The notes under the pieces: model-generated | What the model saw: the letters and a program-made list of their open reading frames with translations, nothing else | The model's database searches: none | What the model was told of the DNA's origin: nothing | Position numbers and translations under genes: made by a program | Origin: Atherinomorus stipes | Lineage: Eukaryota > Chordata > Actinopteri > Atheriniformes > Atherinidae | Direction: 5' to 3' | NCBI GenBank assembly: GCA_023101725.1 | Contig: JALJCO010012873.1 | Span: 372,001-436,000 of the forward strand | Length of the DNA: 64,000 nucleotides | Shown here: piece by piece, positions 40,991 to 54,800 of the stretch | How positions within the stretch are numbered: position 1 is the first letter of the stretch | Layout of the letters: each line of letters begins with the position of its first letter

Positions 40991-41926
40991 CACAAATGTC
41001 TGTAAAAAGCTTTATTTAAACATTTGTTATCTTGCTTTTTTCCCTTCTTTTTTTAACCAGATGTGCTTTTAAACGTCGGGATATTTTGAGAGATATATAC
41101 TAGGGCCTAGTCCACACGGAGCTGAAGCCGGTTTAGGTGTGAAACCGATAGCAGAAATCCAGGGAAAGGTTTCACGATCCCCATCAAACCGCTGTAGCAC
41201 ATCATACAAGGCTGTGGGTGTTATGATGATTAAGTAACACTCCAAACCAAGAACAAGACACAGCACATGTGCAAATAAAGACTCACTGTGTGTCGCTGGA
41301 AATCAACAAAGAGCCGAAAGGTAGAATTGGCTGAGGATTTACAAGGCAAACGCTTAAGTTTTCTACACAGTTGAAAACAGTCGCTCATTGCTGTTGGGAA
41401 TTTTTTTTCAATGAACTTTATTGTTTTTGTGAACGAGACCAACGCGCCTCCCCACCTCCCCTCTCCTCCTTGCGCGGTTACGTCGTCCAAATGAAACACA
41501 AACCCGTCAAGGTTTCAAACCTTTCCACCTTGGAACCCGGTTTCGGGAGGCTAATCCCTGGTTTCGTGAGGATGATAGGGCAGATTTCTTAATTTTTTTG
41601 ACGGTTTTGCTGTAATTCGGCGCCGTGTGGACGGCCCCTAGGTTTCCTTCTGGATTCATACAGTTTCTGTTTTATGGATTCATTCTGTTCTGCCCTTCTA
41701 GTCAGTAATAAATCCACCACTGTGCTTTCAGCCAGTTTTACTTTTAGATAAGGCTCATTAGGGGACTAATGATTTGCTCTTTCATAATCAGTGAGTTGTA
41801 GCTCAAGTTGTCATTGTACTTCTTGAGATGTCATTTTGATGCTCTTTTCATGAGATACGATTAATATACATTAGTAAGCCTTACATGTCCCCTGTAGAAT
41901 AGGTGGGAAATCTGATGTATTATTAA

Positions 41927-42425
41927 AGATGATAGCTATAATTTTTGAATCAAAACAATCTTAATTCTTAAAAAAAAATACATCCACACAATGCCTAGAG
42001 GGATGCAGAATGAAAGTATTAGATCTTCCCCCAAAATGTTCTATACCACATAGATAATTGTTTTTATCAATTTGATGGGTCTAAAAAGTAAATATTTACA
42101 TCTGATTACCATGACAGTGACAGGATTCTTTACTGTTAGCATTAGCTCCAAAGTTGCTTGCTCGATTGCTGTGTGTAGAAATAGCATCTTCCTTGCGTTA
42201 CATTTCTCAAATAAAAGCGGACAAAAAAATGAAGCAGGATGAGGGTGAAGGTAGCAAAGGAGCTCAAAAGTCCTGTGGAGGTTTCCTCTTGGACATGCAA
42301 GTTAAACATTTGCTAATTCTAACTAACGGTTAGCTGGTTCTGTAACATTGTTAATGCTAAATGAGCTAGCGAATGTTGGTGCGCAACCTACAGGCAGGAA
42401 GGAATTAAACTTGTAGCTATCACCT
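41927..42425. mobile_element. TTAA element family C, complete copy 2
   Basis: The ends AGATGATAGCTATAA and, inverted, AGGTGATAGCTACAAG are each bordered by TTAA (41923-41926 and 42426-42429). It is homologous to 1726-2148 in the same orientation. It is a non-coding, non-autonomous element lying just downstream of inpp5d. Confidence 0.75.
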
Positions 42426-42820
42426 TTAAATAAATTATTAAACTATTGGAATTCAGTTGGGAAATAAGATTTAACTTTGAGGCCCTTTAACAGATGTGCA
42501 TGAAATCTTCTTTTTTTCTATTCTGTCAAGAGCCCCACCATGTATAAATTTGAAACAAACTGTGGCATAGCTTTGTAATTTTAGACTGGAACATCATGAA
42601 GGAATTTGTGAGATATGGTGCTGAACTGCAAATTTTAACTCAGTCAAAGATGTATTTAGTCCTGTATCACATCAAACTCCTGACAAAGAAAGGGCAGTAT
42701 TCTCTAAGTGCAGACAAATGAGTTGCCATGGGGTTTATCCCAACAGGATGAAGCATTGGCTTTGTGTATTTCACATTTCTAAAGGTGCAGAGCAGGAAGC
42801 AGTTCCGGTAATGTTGCAGC

Positions 42821-45800
42821 TCAGTTCACAGGACGGCCGGTCTTGGGAACATCTGGATGCACTAAACAAAGGAAATTAAAATGGATCATCACATGAATTG
42901 CATTTATCAGTAAATCTGAGAGTGCTTCTTACTGTCTCTGTTAGCCTGCAGTTGACCAGGTCTTGCTGGAGCTCTGTGCTTGCTGGGGAGCTCGGAGCTG
43001 TCCCTGTAGTCTCTGGGTTTAACGGTCTGGGGCTCTTGTCGAGACTTGGTGGGCAAAGGAGGCCGGTTCTGTCCCATCCCACCCTCCGAACGTGAGGGCA
43101 CCACTGGTTTTTTATGTGTCGAAGGGGCCAGATTGGATGGGGCTGGGGGCTGAAGTTTGTTCTCAGAGCAGGTGAAAGAGCGGTTGCGTGGGGCAGGCAC
43201 TGGGGGACGATCTGCATCTCCATCTGCTGCTTTGGAGGATGCAAACATGGGGTCTATCGGGGTCAGGTGGTCTGTCTGTGGAGGGTTTTGGTCTTTGGTC
43301 TGACTGTGTGCTTTTCCCATTGAACCATAAAGAGGATTGTCAAACATCTCTGACTTCTCATCCTCCCCCCTAGAAGACAAAGGATCACTCAGTCAGGATT
43401 TCATTTCACTTTCTCAAACCCCCAATCAGAAAAATTCTAACTTTTCGTTAATGACCATCAGTGTGAAGCTACAGTCAAACTCCAGTCATATATTTCCGCT
43501 TGATTTGCAGCACATTACAACAAAAGTTGGGCCAATTTAGGGCTTGTAATGAGGCAAAACAAAATAATGACATTATCTCAAACAGATTATGTTTTTAAAC
43601 AGAGGTGATTTTAATTCCCATTTTCAACAGAAGCATCAAACGGCCAAACTATGTAAGAGGAAAGACAGGCAGGGGAGCTCTTTTCATTTCTCAACAAAAG
43701 CTTAAAAACAATAGTCTGAAAAGATAGATGATCAATAATATGTATGTTTTTCCCTGTAAAGTGTATTTCAATTCAATTCAATTCAATTACTTTAGACTCT
43801 AATTCAAAATAAAGCACATTCTCAGTGCACTTCCCAATTAAAGGCAAACAAATAGAGACATACATAAAACCACAGAATCCAAGACAAACCATAAAACAGT
43901 CAATCTCTTTCTCTCCTCCCAGGCCCTTATCAAAAATAAAAAAAATTTAAGGCCACTCTTGAACACAGTGGGTTTGTCTGCCCCCCTCAGACAGGCTGAA
44001 AGCCAATTCCACGAGAGAAGTGCCCGATTGCAGAGGGATCTACCTTCCATTCTACTTCTGGAGACTCTAGGAACCACTTATAGGCCTGTGTTCTGGGAGT
44101 GCAGTGCTCTGAAGGGACAATAAGGCTCAATGAGCTTCCTACTATAATGTGGTGCCAGCTTCAACATCTAAACTCATCCGTTTAGATGTTATTAATCTTG
44201 AAATTACACATAATTGGGGGGGGGGGCTATTGATTAACAGGTGGCAGACTGGATGTCGGCCTGCCGACCGGTGGCTCCTAGTTAGCTCCTTGTTTGCTCT
44301 CAGTAAGGTCTCAGGCTGTAGCGGCGGTTTTTAGACAACTAATATCAAGTCTAAGGGTGCGTTCACACTCTAGCAGTTCGGTCCGCTTCAAACAAACCGT
44401 GGTCCAATTCCACAGATAGTCCACTTCGTTTGGCGCAGCCTGAACACCAACCGTACTCTGGTGTGCACCAAAGAAGCGGACTCTGGTCCACCTGAAAGTT
44501 GGGGGTCTTGGTTCACTTGCAAACAGACTATCCAGTGCATAGACACCCAGCGCACCTAATGGAAGTGACGTTTGTCAACTGCAATAAAGCAGATGAGGAA
44601 GTAATAGAAGGAAGTGGGGTAGATTATTGTTTGGGTTGGAAACGATAATCCGACCCAACGAAATAAGGGCAGTTATAGCAATAGATATTGTGTTTCTAAG
44701 GTGTTAGAAAGGTGCATAATCTCAAACAATTTGCATGTGAGTAGTTTTCACGGCATAAAGGACAAGGACACCTTCTAGTTCCAGGTTGGACACCTTTTCC
44801 TCCAGAACTGCCATTTGGTGATAGATTCAATCAGGTGTTGGAAACATTCCTGATTTGCTCCATGTTGACATGATAGCATCACACAGTTGCTGCATGTTTG
44901 TCGGCTGCACATCCATAATGAGAATCTCCCGTTCCACCACATCCCAAAGCTGCTCTGTTGGACTGAAATTAGGTGACTGTGGAGGCCATTGGGGTACAGA
45001 GAACTCATTGTCATGTTGGAGATGATGTGAGCTTTGTGACATGGTGCATTATCCTGCTGGAAGTAGCATCAGAAGATGCTCCACTGTGGTCATAAAGGGA
45101 TGGACATGGTCAACAACAATACTCAGGTAGGCTGTGGTGGTTAAACTGCCACGTTGGTACTAAGGGGCCCAAAGTGGGCCAAGAAATCTCCCCCACACCA
45201 TTACACCAGCAGCAGCCTGAAGCCTTGATCCAAGGCAGGATGGATCCATGCTTTCATGATGTTTCCAGCAAATTCGAAACCTAGCATCTGAATGTGGAGC
45301 TGAAATGGAGACTCATCAGAGCAGCAACGTTTCTCCATCTTCTATTGTCCAGTTTTGGTGAGTCTGTGTGAACTTTAGCCTCAGTTTCCTGTTCTTAGCT
45401 GACAGGAGTGGCACACGGTGTGGTCTTCTGCTGCATTCTAGCCCATCTGCTTCAAGGTTGGATGTGGTGGGTTCAGAGATGCTATTCTGCATATCTTGGT
45501 TGGAACCAGTGCTTATCTGACTTCCTGTTACCTTTCTATCATCTCCAACAAGTCTGTCCATTCTCCTCTGATCTCTCACATCAACCAGACATTCTGGTCC
45601 AGACAACTGCTGCTCACTGGATATTTTCTCTTCTTCAGACCATTCTCTGGAAACCCTAGAGATGGTTGTGTGTGAAAATCCCAGTAAATACTCAGACCAA
45701 CAACCATTCCATGTTTAAAGTCACTTAAATCCCCTTTCTTCATTCTGATGCTCAGTTTGAACTTCAGCAGGTCGTCTTCATCATGTCTACATGACTAGAT

Positions 45801-48800
45801 GCTGCCATGTGATTGGCTGGTTAGATAGGCAGTTGAGCTGCTAATGTGGCCTGTCAGTGTAGATGTATATTAACTAATTAAATGATCCAACAAGACAAAA
45901 CATAAAACATCTTTTGGGTTCTGTTTGTTTTGTTTGCTTGTTTTTCTTTTAAATTTCCCATTCCAGCTCATCTTTTCCTGACTGATGGCTGCATCAAATC
46001 ATATCTTCTACAGATGTTTTTCAGAGAGCTGAAATCAAACCGTAGTTGTTTTGCATCAGAAAGTCACTTACGTGGAAAAAGCCTTTCCTGTGGGACTGCG
46101 TGTACCCAAGTCATGAGGAGACTTTTTGGGATCTTTACCTCCTTGCCCAACAGAAGGAAGATTTCGTGGTGGCATGCTGTAGCTCCAGCCCCTATCGACC
46201 ACGTTCCCACTTTTGAATGACAAACCCATGTAACTAGGGTTAGAAATATCATGCGTCTGCGTGGTGGACAACCTGTTAACCAGAACACAACAACAATGCA
46301 CCTTAAAGTCGTGTATGAGATATATTTTGAATTACAGAAACATGTTAAAGATCTCACTTGTTCATGTCTCCACCTTTGCCCTTTGGAGGGGCGTTGTCAT
46401 CCCTTTCGATTTTAATGAAATCTACAAAAGGAGCAAAATAAGATGTTTGAAGAACCAAAGAGAGAAGGATGTCCAAAAAAAGTGATTCCTGAGCTGGTTT
46501 CCAGCCTCACCATATAACTTCTCAGTGGGCTTTCCCTCAGATGTGCGCAGCTGGATGCCACCCGTCAACGTGCCCGTCTTCTCTCCGTGGTGAGTCAACG
46601 TAATCTGGAACTCCCTGTAGCAGAACTGGGCCGCTCGCAGAGCAATGCAGCCCTCTCCTTCAAGTAAGACACATAACCAATTAAAAACACGTTCATCTTA
46701 GAGGAAACTGTTCAAACACGAGAGATCCTAACCGTATGACTCGTCACAGTCTGTGGATTTCACACATATGAGGATGTGTTGGTCCAAGAGGTACTCAGGG
46801 TCAGAAATGATGGGGGTGAGCTAAGAAAGACCAGAAAAAGGCAATGATATCAACAATTGATGGATGCAAAATCAAAATCATCGCCAGTGCTGCTAACTAG
46901 TTTTACCTCAACTTGGTTGCCAAACCAGACTTTAATAGAGCCATCCGACTGTTCTGTGTTTTCGCCCTCTGAAGTCTTCATAGTTTCTGTTCAAAATATC
47001 TCTGTTGATCATTTTTGTCCAATTAAATGAAAATCCAAAGACCAACATTAAAAAACACAAAAACAAAACATACTCTCCAAGCAGCTCGAGTGGAATTCAA
47101 TGAAGAACTTTGTCTTTGATTTTGTCGACAAGATGGCCACACAGTTCATGATTTGAATGCCGCCCTGAGATGCAGTGTTTGGATCTGAAAAATGCAAATA
47201 AAGAAACCATCAGACTGCAGTTCTCAAGCCTCCTACATCTGCTCAAAGCTGACTGGTCATCTTACCTTGTTTAGAGACAAACTGCGAAGCAACGCCAACT
47301 TCAAACGAGGCAAATACCGGCGAGTGGTCACTTGTCATGATGTCATTAGTGCAACCTGCAAGTGAAAAAGTTGCTCTTTAACTCAGCTTTGCAAGGTGCA
47401 TGGTAACAGCTTCTTGAAGTCATCACCGAAAACAGTAAAGAAGAATACTTTTTCAAAATTTACTTGGAAATAGTATTTTCTTTTTTGAAAAGTATTTAAT
47501 ACCATGACATGACACCATCACTGCGTCCCAAATCGCATACTTGCATACTCAATACTCAAAATTTTGAGTATACTTCATCTAAATGGAAAAACAGTATGCA
47601 TAGTATGTGAGAATTGAGTATGCAAAAGTACCCGGATGATGTACTCAAACCCGTCAAGATTCTGAGTACGCGACTGTGGACACTCACCAGCGCCCTCACC
47701 AGTGGAAAGATGGCGGATAGCGGTTCTTTGAACGAGTCCACAGTGAACACGGCGGCTCTTTACAGATGTAAGTTTGTTGTTTTTGTTAAATGACTTTTAC
47801 CATGAAAAACCACCAACTGTGGTCATTTTCAGCATGTATTTGTGGTGTACCGATGTTTATTTTAAACGCGAACGGTGTCGCAAATGCTATTGCTAGTTAG
47901 CTATTAGCTGCCGGATTACGAAGCATTACCCACAATAACCGGCGGATGAAAATAACCGGTGTCGGTACACGATCGCCATGGACTAGAGAGCCAATAGTAC
48001 ACTGTTATAATAGTATTGTTCCGTCCAAATTATTGAAGTATTTTAACTTTGGTAGCGCACCGTGGTGCTTTCGCTGTCGGTCGGTCAGCTGCACTCACAT
48101 CAACAAAAGATTGAATTTCCCCGTTAAATGTTGATATTGTGGTAAATGGGATGAGTTTCCGGCTTCACTGCTTGGGGGGGGGGGGGGGGGCTGTTATTAG
48201 AGCCAGCCTCAGATGGGTAGATGGTTTGTCACAGCCAGCATTAGCTATGAAGGTTTATCTGTAGCGTATTTGTTCACTTATATGATTTCTGTAACGTATG
48301 TTTTGCTCTTTCTAGGGTCAGACGATGATACCCGGAGCCTCATTGCCTGGAGGGGCAAAAACGGCAGCCTGTTCACTGGCAGGCGTAATGCTGCCACCAA
48401 TGGTTATGAGTAAGTAAATTATTAAGATCTAATCGGCTATAATGGGCTCTGTGCACAGCTCCACTACTTCCTTAACTTAAGGTAGCTCCTTTGCTTTCTG
48501 TCTTTCATTACTGGATGAATCAGTTCATCCAGGAGTGTCTGGCCAGTTCATGAAGTTAGACACATCTTTATCAGTTCGTCCAGTAGTGAAAGACAAGAAA
48601 CAAAGAAGCTACCTACAGGAAGTAGTGGAGTCGTGCATAGAGCCCATTGCTACAAACTGTATGACACATTTTCTAAAAAACTATAATTAAAAAAAAAACA
48701 AAACCCTGCCAGGGTGTTCATTACAGAGAAGGGCCTGGAAGGGAGGGTGACCCCAGCCTTCGTTAAAAAAAAGTGGGAAAATCTAAAACAGAAATATAAG

Positions 48801-51800
48801 GTTGGTTTACTGTAGCCTGTTGAATAGGTAGATAATTTATGGTGTGTCTTTGTAATGATCATTATTATAAAATTCTAATTTCTTTCCTGCATTTTGCTGT
48901 CTTTCCTGAACAGGACCTCAAGTGCCCAAAAACTGGGGTCAGCACAGAGGGGGGTGAAACCACTGCCGCATCCTGGAAGTGGTATTCACTTATGGATGAG
49001 GCAATTGGGGGCAGGCCGTCTATCACACCGCCTGTCCTCATTGCCTCACTACCCCAGGATGCGGTGGTGGTCTCACCCCCTCTGAGGTCAGCCCAGAAAT
49101 CCCCACATCAACCCCCAAAAGGAGGCGGGTTGATATCCAGGCAGCCTTGAGGGAGCTGAAGGAGAAGGAGGTTCAGCTTGAGGAGGAGGCTAGAGAGAGG
49201 GAGGCGAGGAGAGAGGCCATGGAGGAGAAGAGAAGGCAGGAGGACTTGGAGAGAGAGGAAAGGAGAAGAGTGGAAGATCTGGAGAGGGAAGAAAGGAGAC
49301 ACAGGGAGGCGGTAGAGAGGGAGGAGAGGATGTGGAGGGAGATGAGAGAGAGGGATGAAAGGAGGGATAGAGAAATGGCTGCAAGGGAGGAAAGATTTTT
49401 AACTTTGTTAGAAAATATCTTTAAAAAATAAGCATGTTTTTTTTCTAAATTTGTTGGTTTTTTATTTGTATATAGTTCAGAAGTTGTTACTGTTTTTCTG
49501 TTTGCTGCTTCTTCACTGTTTTTGTTTTTGATAAGTGTTCTTGTGTATTTTGAAGGGAGTTATTTATTATTATTATTATTATTAAAAGTTCAGACATGGA
49601 ATGGGAAGTGTAATCATATTCATGACGCAGATTGAAAACTGAATTCATAACAACACTGTAATAGGTAACGACAGGACGTTTAAATACAACTACACAAAAA
49701 TAATAGAAATATAGAACAATGTGGATTCTGAAGAATTATTTACATTTGTTTTGATCTATATATACTGAACTATTTACATCATTTTGGGCTACGTTTACTA
49801 TCTATTTACATTACATTAATAATACTGCTAGATCACATTCGTATTTACATTCGATTATTTACAATTGACCACAATGCACGGCCATCCTGTCCCTGTCCTC
49901 TGCTCCACAGATGGCCCCTGGAGGTGCTGGCTCTAGGAGGTCGCCTGCTGCGTCCTCCTCAACATCTGCCTCTGGTTCCAGCAGGTCCCCGTTGCTGAGG
50001 CAAATGTTGTGGAGGACGACACAGCAGGCGATGACCTCAGGCACAAAGGTCACGTCCACCTCCAGCGCCTTGAAGAAAATGGACCTCCATCGTGTCTTCA
50101 AGATGCCAAACGCTCGCTCCACCACACATCTTGCTCTCGACAGGTGGCCATTGAAACGGACCTGAAGCTGGTCCCGGAGAGGCTGCCGATAGGGGGTGAT
50201 GAGGGCCAAAGGCTGCCTGAGACAGGGGTAGCCGCCATCACCGATGATGCAGAAACCTGGCGGAGGGTATTTTTGCTGCAGGTAAATGGGGCTGTGCTTC
50301 AGCACCCTGGCATCATGTGCTGACCCAGGGAAGCCCACAAAAATGTCAATGAACTTGGCTTTGTGGTCACACACAGCCTGCAACTGAATAGAATGAAATA
50401 GTTTCCTATTCAGGTAACAGGCTGCATGCTGGGATGGGGGCTTCAGTCTGACATGGCAGCCATCAATACTGCCAACAACCTTGTTAAAGGCTGCTGACCC
50501 AGCCAACCTCGCAAAACCGGCACCCAGGTGAGGAAGGTCCTCCACTGATGGAAGGCGGGCAACCAGCGGGAGGAGCGCAACCACCTTCTTGCTTATTTTG
50601 TGCACTGTGCGGTGCACAGTGCTCCGGGGAATGTTGAAGGCTCGTGCCACAACACGATAGGAGGTCCCGCTGGCCAACCAGAATAAAAAGACCAGAGCCT
50701 CAATGGTTGGCCCCCAGCCGTGGTCTTTTTGGGTCCCAAGGACGTCCATCAGACCCCTGAAAGACTCCCTGGTGAGGCGGAAGTCGATGCGGAGGTCACT
50801 TTCTCCATCAAAATACATTGCCAGGAGGGGCACTGTGGCATTTATCTGGCAGTACATTGGAGGCTGAGGGAAAAAGGGAAAATGTCTTAAATAAAATCTG
50901 TTTATTTTATATTAATAGTGGTGTGGATTTTTTTGTAATATTTTCTTGCTGTCTTTTGCATTAATTTTTAAAGTAGTGTCCTCACAATGACATGCAACAC
51001 TGATGTGTCAAGAACAATGATGTAATATAATTACCTTTTAGTCAATTATGTATTACACTCATACTTGTGTGTGTTTTTTTTTTATATTAAGTATTTCTAG
51101 CATACTTGTAATTATCTTACGTTGACACAAGTATGAAAGTTAAAATTGCGTCAGATGTTTTACAAGTAGGTTCACACAAATTACTATAGGCTACAGACCT
51201 GCGCAGCTTCAGCCAGTAGCAGGAGGACATCAATTTGCCGGCGCCGGTTTCGGCGTAAGGCTTCCCTAAGGATGTTCATGTTGTGGTGATAAATGACCAG
51301 AAAAAACAATTAACGGTTTAAAAACAAAAAAAAATGCCGGCAGTAGATGGCGGCAGTGCGCTGTGGTTGTACGACGGTTGAAAAATCTCCGTAGAAGAAG
51401 AAGTCGATACCGGCGGCCGGCCTTTCATTTCCGGTGAGTACGCCACACGGGAGTATGCGATTTGGGACAGCACTGCATACTTGAAAGTCACGTACTAAGC
51501 CACTGAGTACATAGTATGGTTAGTGTACTCAATTTGAGATTTTGAGTATAGAGTATGCAAGTATGCGATTTGGGACGCAGCACATATGATACTATTAACT
51601 TGCTGCATAATTACTCCACATTCTCAAGGGACTTGGGACATGTCCAAAAGGGGCATGTAAAAAAAGCAACTGTTTTTCCATTTTATTAGTTAAATGCATG
51701 ACTCATTTGGTTTGATTTGATTTGATTATTTGATTATTTATTGTTTAGCACACACATATATAACAAATAGTGCAAGAAGGGAACGAAGCCGATTGGCTTG

Positions 51801-54800
51801 TACATATGTTCCACTCCTGTTACTAGTTACAACACATGTTTCTCTGGCTAACAATCATAAAGTGAACAAAAAAAAAGAAAAGGAAAAACAAAGCAAAAAA
51901 GCAAACAAGAGAGAAGGAAGTGCATACAGAATTAACATTCGATTGGCAATAAAATTAAAAATGGCAGGAACAAGGACATAAGAAACAAAGGAAATAAAGT
52001 ACCTAGAAGATATGAATCATATGGGGAAAAAAGAGATATTCATACCTGTTGGAAAAATCAAGAACAGCTAATATAGATTTTTAACTGCTTCTTGATAAAC
52101 TAATCCACACCAGCTGTCTGTGGTCAGACTGAGAATGGGCAAAATATTAGTATTTGAGAACTAAACTGCCAGTAAAGTGTTTTTCCATCAGTTTGGTGTG
52201 TGGTAGTCTGAGCTCTCAGGCCACTTCCTGTATCTCATACAGTAGAAGAAGAGGAAATTGAGTCATTCCACAGCTTAAAACAAATAAAATTTCACAAAGA
52301 CATCTTAAAATTGTACCAACTTTTTTTTTTTTTTTTTTAAGGGACTTTATATGCCCACATAGCAAAAAAATGTTTGGTTCAGTTATTGCCCACATCTGCA
52401 TTTTTGTTTGGCCCAAATTTTGCCTTGGCATCGTTCAGCATTGACTCAATGGCTGCCAAAACTCAGCGACATGACCACCACATGTGGCTCACAAGGAAAT
52501 TTCTGTAACCTATGCCCAGGCTGGGTCTTTATATTTGGACCGCTTCAGAAAACTCTTGCCAGTGTCATAACTGAGCCATAAGTGCCGAAAGGAGCCTGGA
52601 TTAGAGGAACTAGCAGGTCTTTGAATATATTATTATGAACTAACAATGAACAACTATTGTTATGAATTTAATTTCTGCTACACAATTGGCTCAGCAAGGT
52701 AGTCAAATATTAGAAGGTCTAAAATGGCAGTATCTATGGCTCCCTCCCTTTGGCACCATGCACACCTCAGGCCAAAGGCATTCTCGGGACACCGCTCACC
52801 ACCATCATCTGAGCCCTCTGAGCCCGGACAACCAGCACCCAACTGCTGCGCCTTCTTCTCCAACGTTTTGCCCCATCAGTCCTCTCTTATCTCTCTGCTG
52901 TCCGCACATCGGCTTAAAAACAGCTGTTATCAGTTTGATCAGGGGAGGTGCCTTCCCTCCAGGTGCTGCCAATCAGTTCATAAAAAGTTTTTTGTTTTAT
53001 CCGTTAAAACGAAAGATTTAAAAAAAACATTCCATTGTTTATTTTTTGGAAATTTCGTTTGCCTAATTTTTAGCTTTAGTCTAGTTTTAGTTTTAGTCTT
53101 GGGGCCATTGCTGTTTTCGCTCTACATGTTGCCACTGGGGTCCATCATAGCCAGGCACAACCTAGCGTTTCATTGCTATGCAGATGACCTACAGGTTTAT
53201 CTTCCCGTGTTCCCAAACACCAGTGGAGCACTTCATGCCTTGGCCGATTGCATTTTGGACATAAAGCTATATAGTTAGGGCAGAATTTTCAACAACCTGC
53301 TGTCACTCGCCAGCCTTTTGTTATTCCAGTTATTCCACAACTGTGATGCCCAAAAGTTTTGCGAGCTTCCACCTCACCAACAAGCACCTCAACTTCAATC
53401 TTTGTTAAATTGCATTTTTCTTTTGTCTTTTCAGTTTCCATCATTAAGCCTCAACTGCCACAGATCAGTTGGCTTATTTAAATGCAGAAATCTATGAGGT
53501 ACTTGGCATTGACCATTTATAGTAGAATGTGGATGTGTAGGGAGCGGGGTATGAGCCAAATTCACCTGCCCAAACTTCCAGGAAGAACATGATTTATAAA
53601 GGGGAAATTGCTTGAACCTGTCCACATGCACATTTTTCTAATCTGAATATTTTTTGATGCATAACTTTGGGTTTTGGGAGCGCATACAGTTTACTTAGGA
53701 TCCTGCACACAGTTTCATAAATGAACACCCTAAACGCCTGAGCCAGATCTGTTCATGGAAATGGGGCTTATAACTCAGCAGAGAAGTACTTACCGTATGC
53801 TTGGCAGACAACATGGACCAGAGGGTATGACTTCCGCAGGACGCGATCGCACCATGAAGGCAAATTGTATTTCGTCTGTGGATAGAATTTGTTTTGAGTG
53901 CAGAAATATCTCAACACGCTTGTTTAAAAAAAAAAAAAAAAAAGCTGAAATGCACCTCAGGGCTGGAATACATTGTGCAATTTCCTCAAACTTGTCTGAA
54001 GGTCCTCCTCAAACTCAACAAATAAATCACAAGGTTCAAAAGTTCATAGTGCATGATTCATGTTCTCACACAACACGGTGCTCGGATACGACTTGACTGC
54101 TCACCCTGTGCGTCCATACAGGACACGTAAGATGTATGTTTGCTATTTGCAAGTGCATCTTCCAAAACAAATGCACCCACTACGGTGTCCCTGTTTCCAT
54201 GTTGTCTTATCTAATCCTTGAATGTATATTTTCAGCTTTTTAATAATCAGCTGATGGATGCAACATTGGTAACCAGCTGCAGGCATCTCTCTCTGTGGCT
54301 GCTCAAGGCAGAGTCCTGTAGTGGGTCAGTAAAAATGCCATAGAATAGATTTTATGGGCGGTAAGATTTTACAGTCTCTGGTAAGAATAGGAATTTTATC
54401 TAATTTCTGTGGTCATGACAACTGTTTAACTGAGGCTATCAGGTGACCCATGAAGCTCGGCGTTGCACTTCACCAGTGCCCAGCATAGCCAGTGAGGGAG
54501 ATGTTTCTGTTGCTGGTGATTCAAAAAGAGAACACATATAAAACCAGGGATGGTGGACGATATCATCTTTATGTAGCTATCTCTCAAGTCTGAAACACTC
54601 CTCCTCAGATTGGTTTAGGTTATTTTTTAATCGATTGGTCTGCTAGTTTGAAGATCATCTGAGTCCAGATAGATAACTTGCTGCACTGCTCCTTTTCATT
54701 TCAGACATGCACTGTCAAAGAGTTTGAACCCAGTCAGCATGCAGCCCTGCCGCAACTGTGCGCCGCCCTCACGAGGAGCGACCAGGGCCCAGTTGTTCAA

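Larger units (their letters stand above)
47521..51580. mobile_element. Near-complete autonomous-type Harbinger transposon
   Basis: The terminal inverted repeat CTGCGTCCCAAATCGCATAC at the left is matched exactly, inverted, at the right, and continues TTGCATACTC. The 4.06 kb between holds two divergently placed genes as expected of Harbinger: a Myb/SANT-like protein on + and a DDE transposase on -. A subterminal copy of GTATGCGATTTGGGACA lies at about 51454-51470. CA on both sides may be a short target duplication; I see no clear 3-bp one. It is inserted in the inpp5d intron between exons 53875-53794 and 47355-47266. Confidence 0.85.

Noticed and set aside
42907..43369. Read-through end of inpp5d at 42907 (ending KKHSQIY)
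   Set aside because: A GTAAG donor at 42932 and a good acceptor before 42861 extend the frame into a final short exon in the correct phase. Reading through remains a possible minor isoform.
49147..49431. Separate gene for a Glu/Arg-rich coiled-coil protein
   Set aside because: It is the C-terminal part of the Harbinger Myb-like protein, displaced by one frameshift.
52662..53090. Coding continuation upstream of the LINE fragment
   Set aside because: The Pro/His-rich frame has no reverse-transcriptase motifs, and the recognisable LINE similarity starts only at about 53098.
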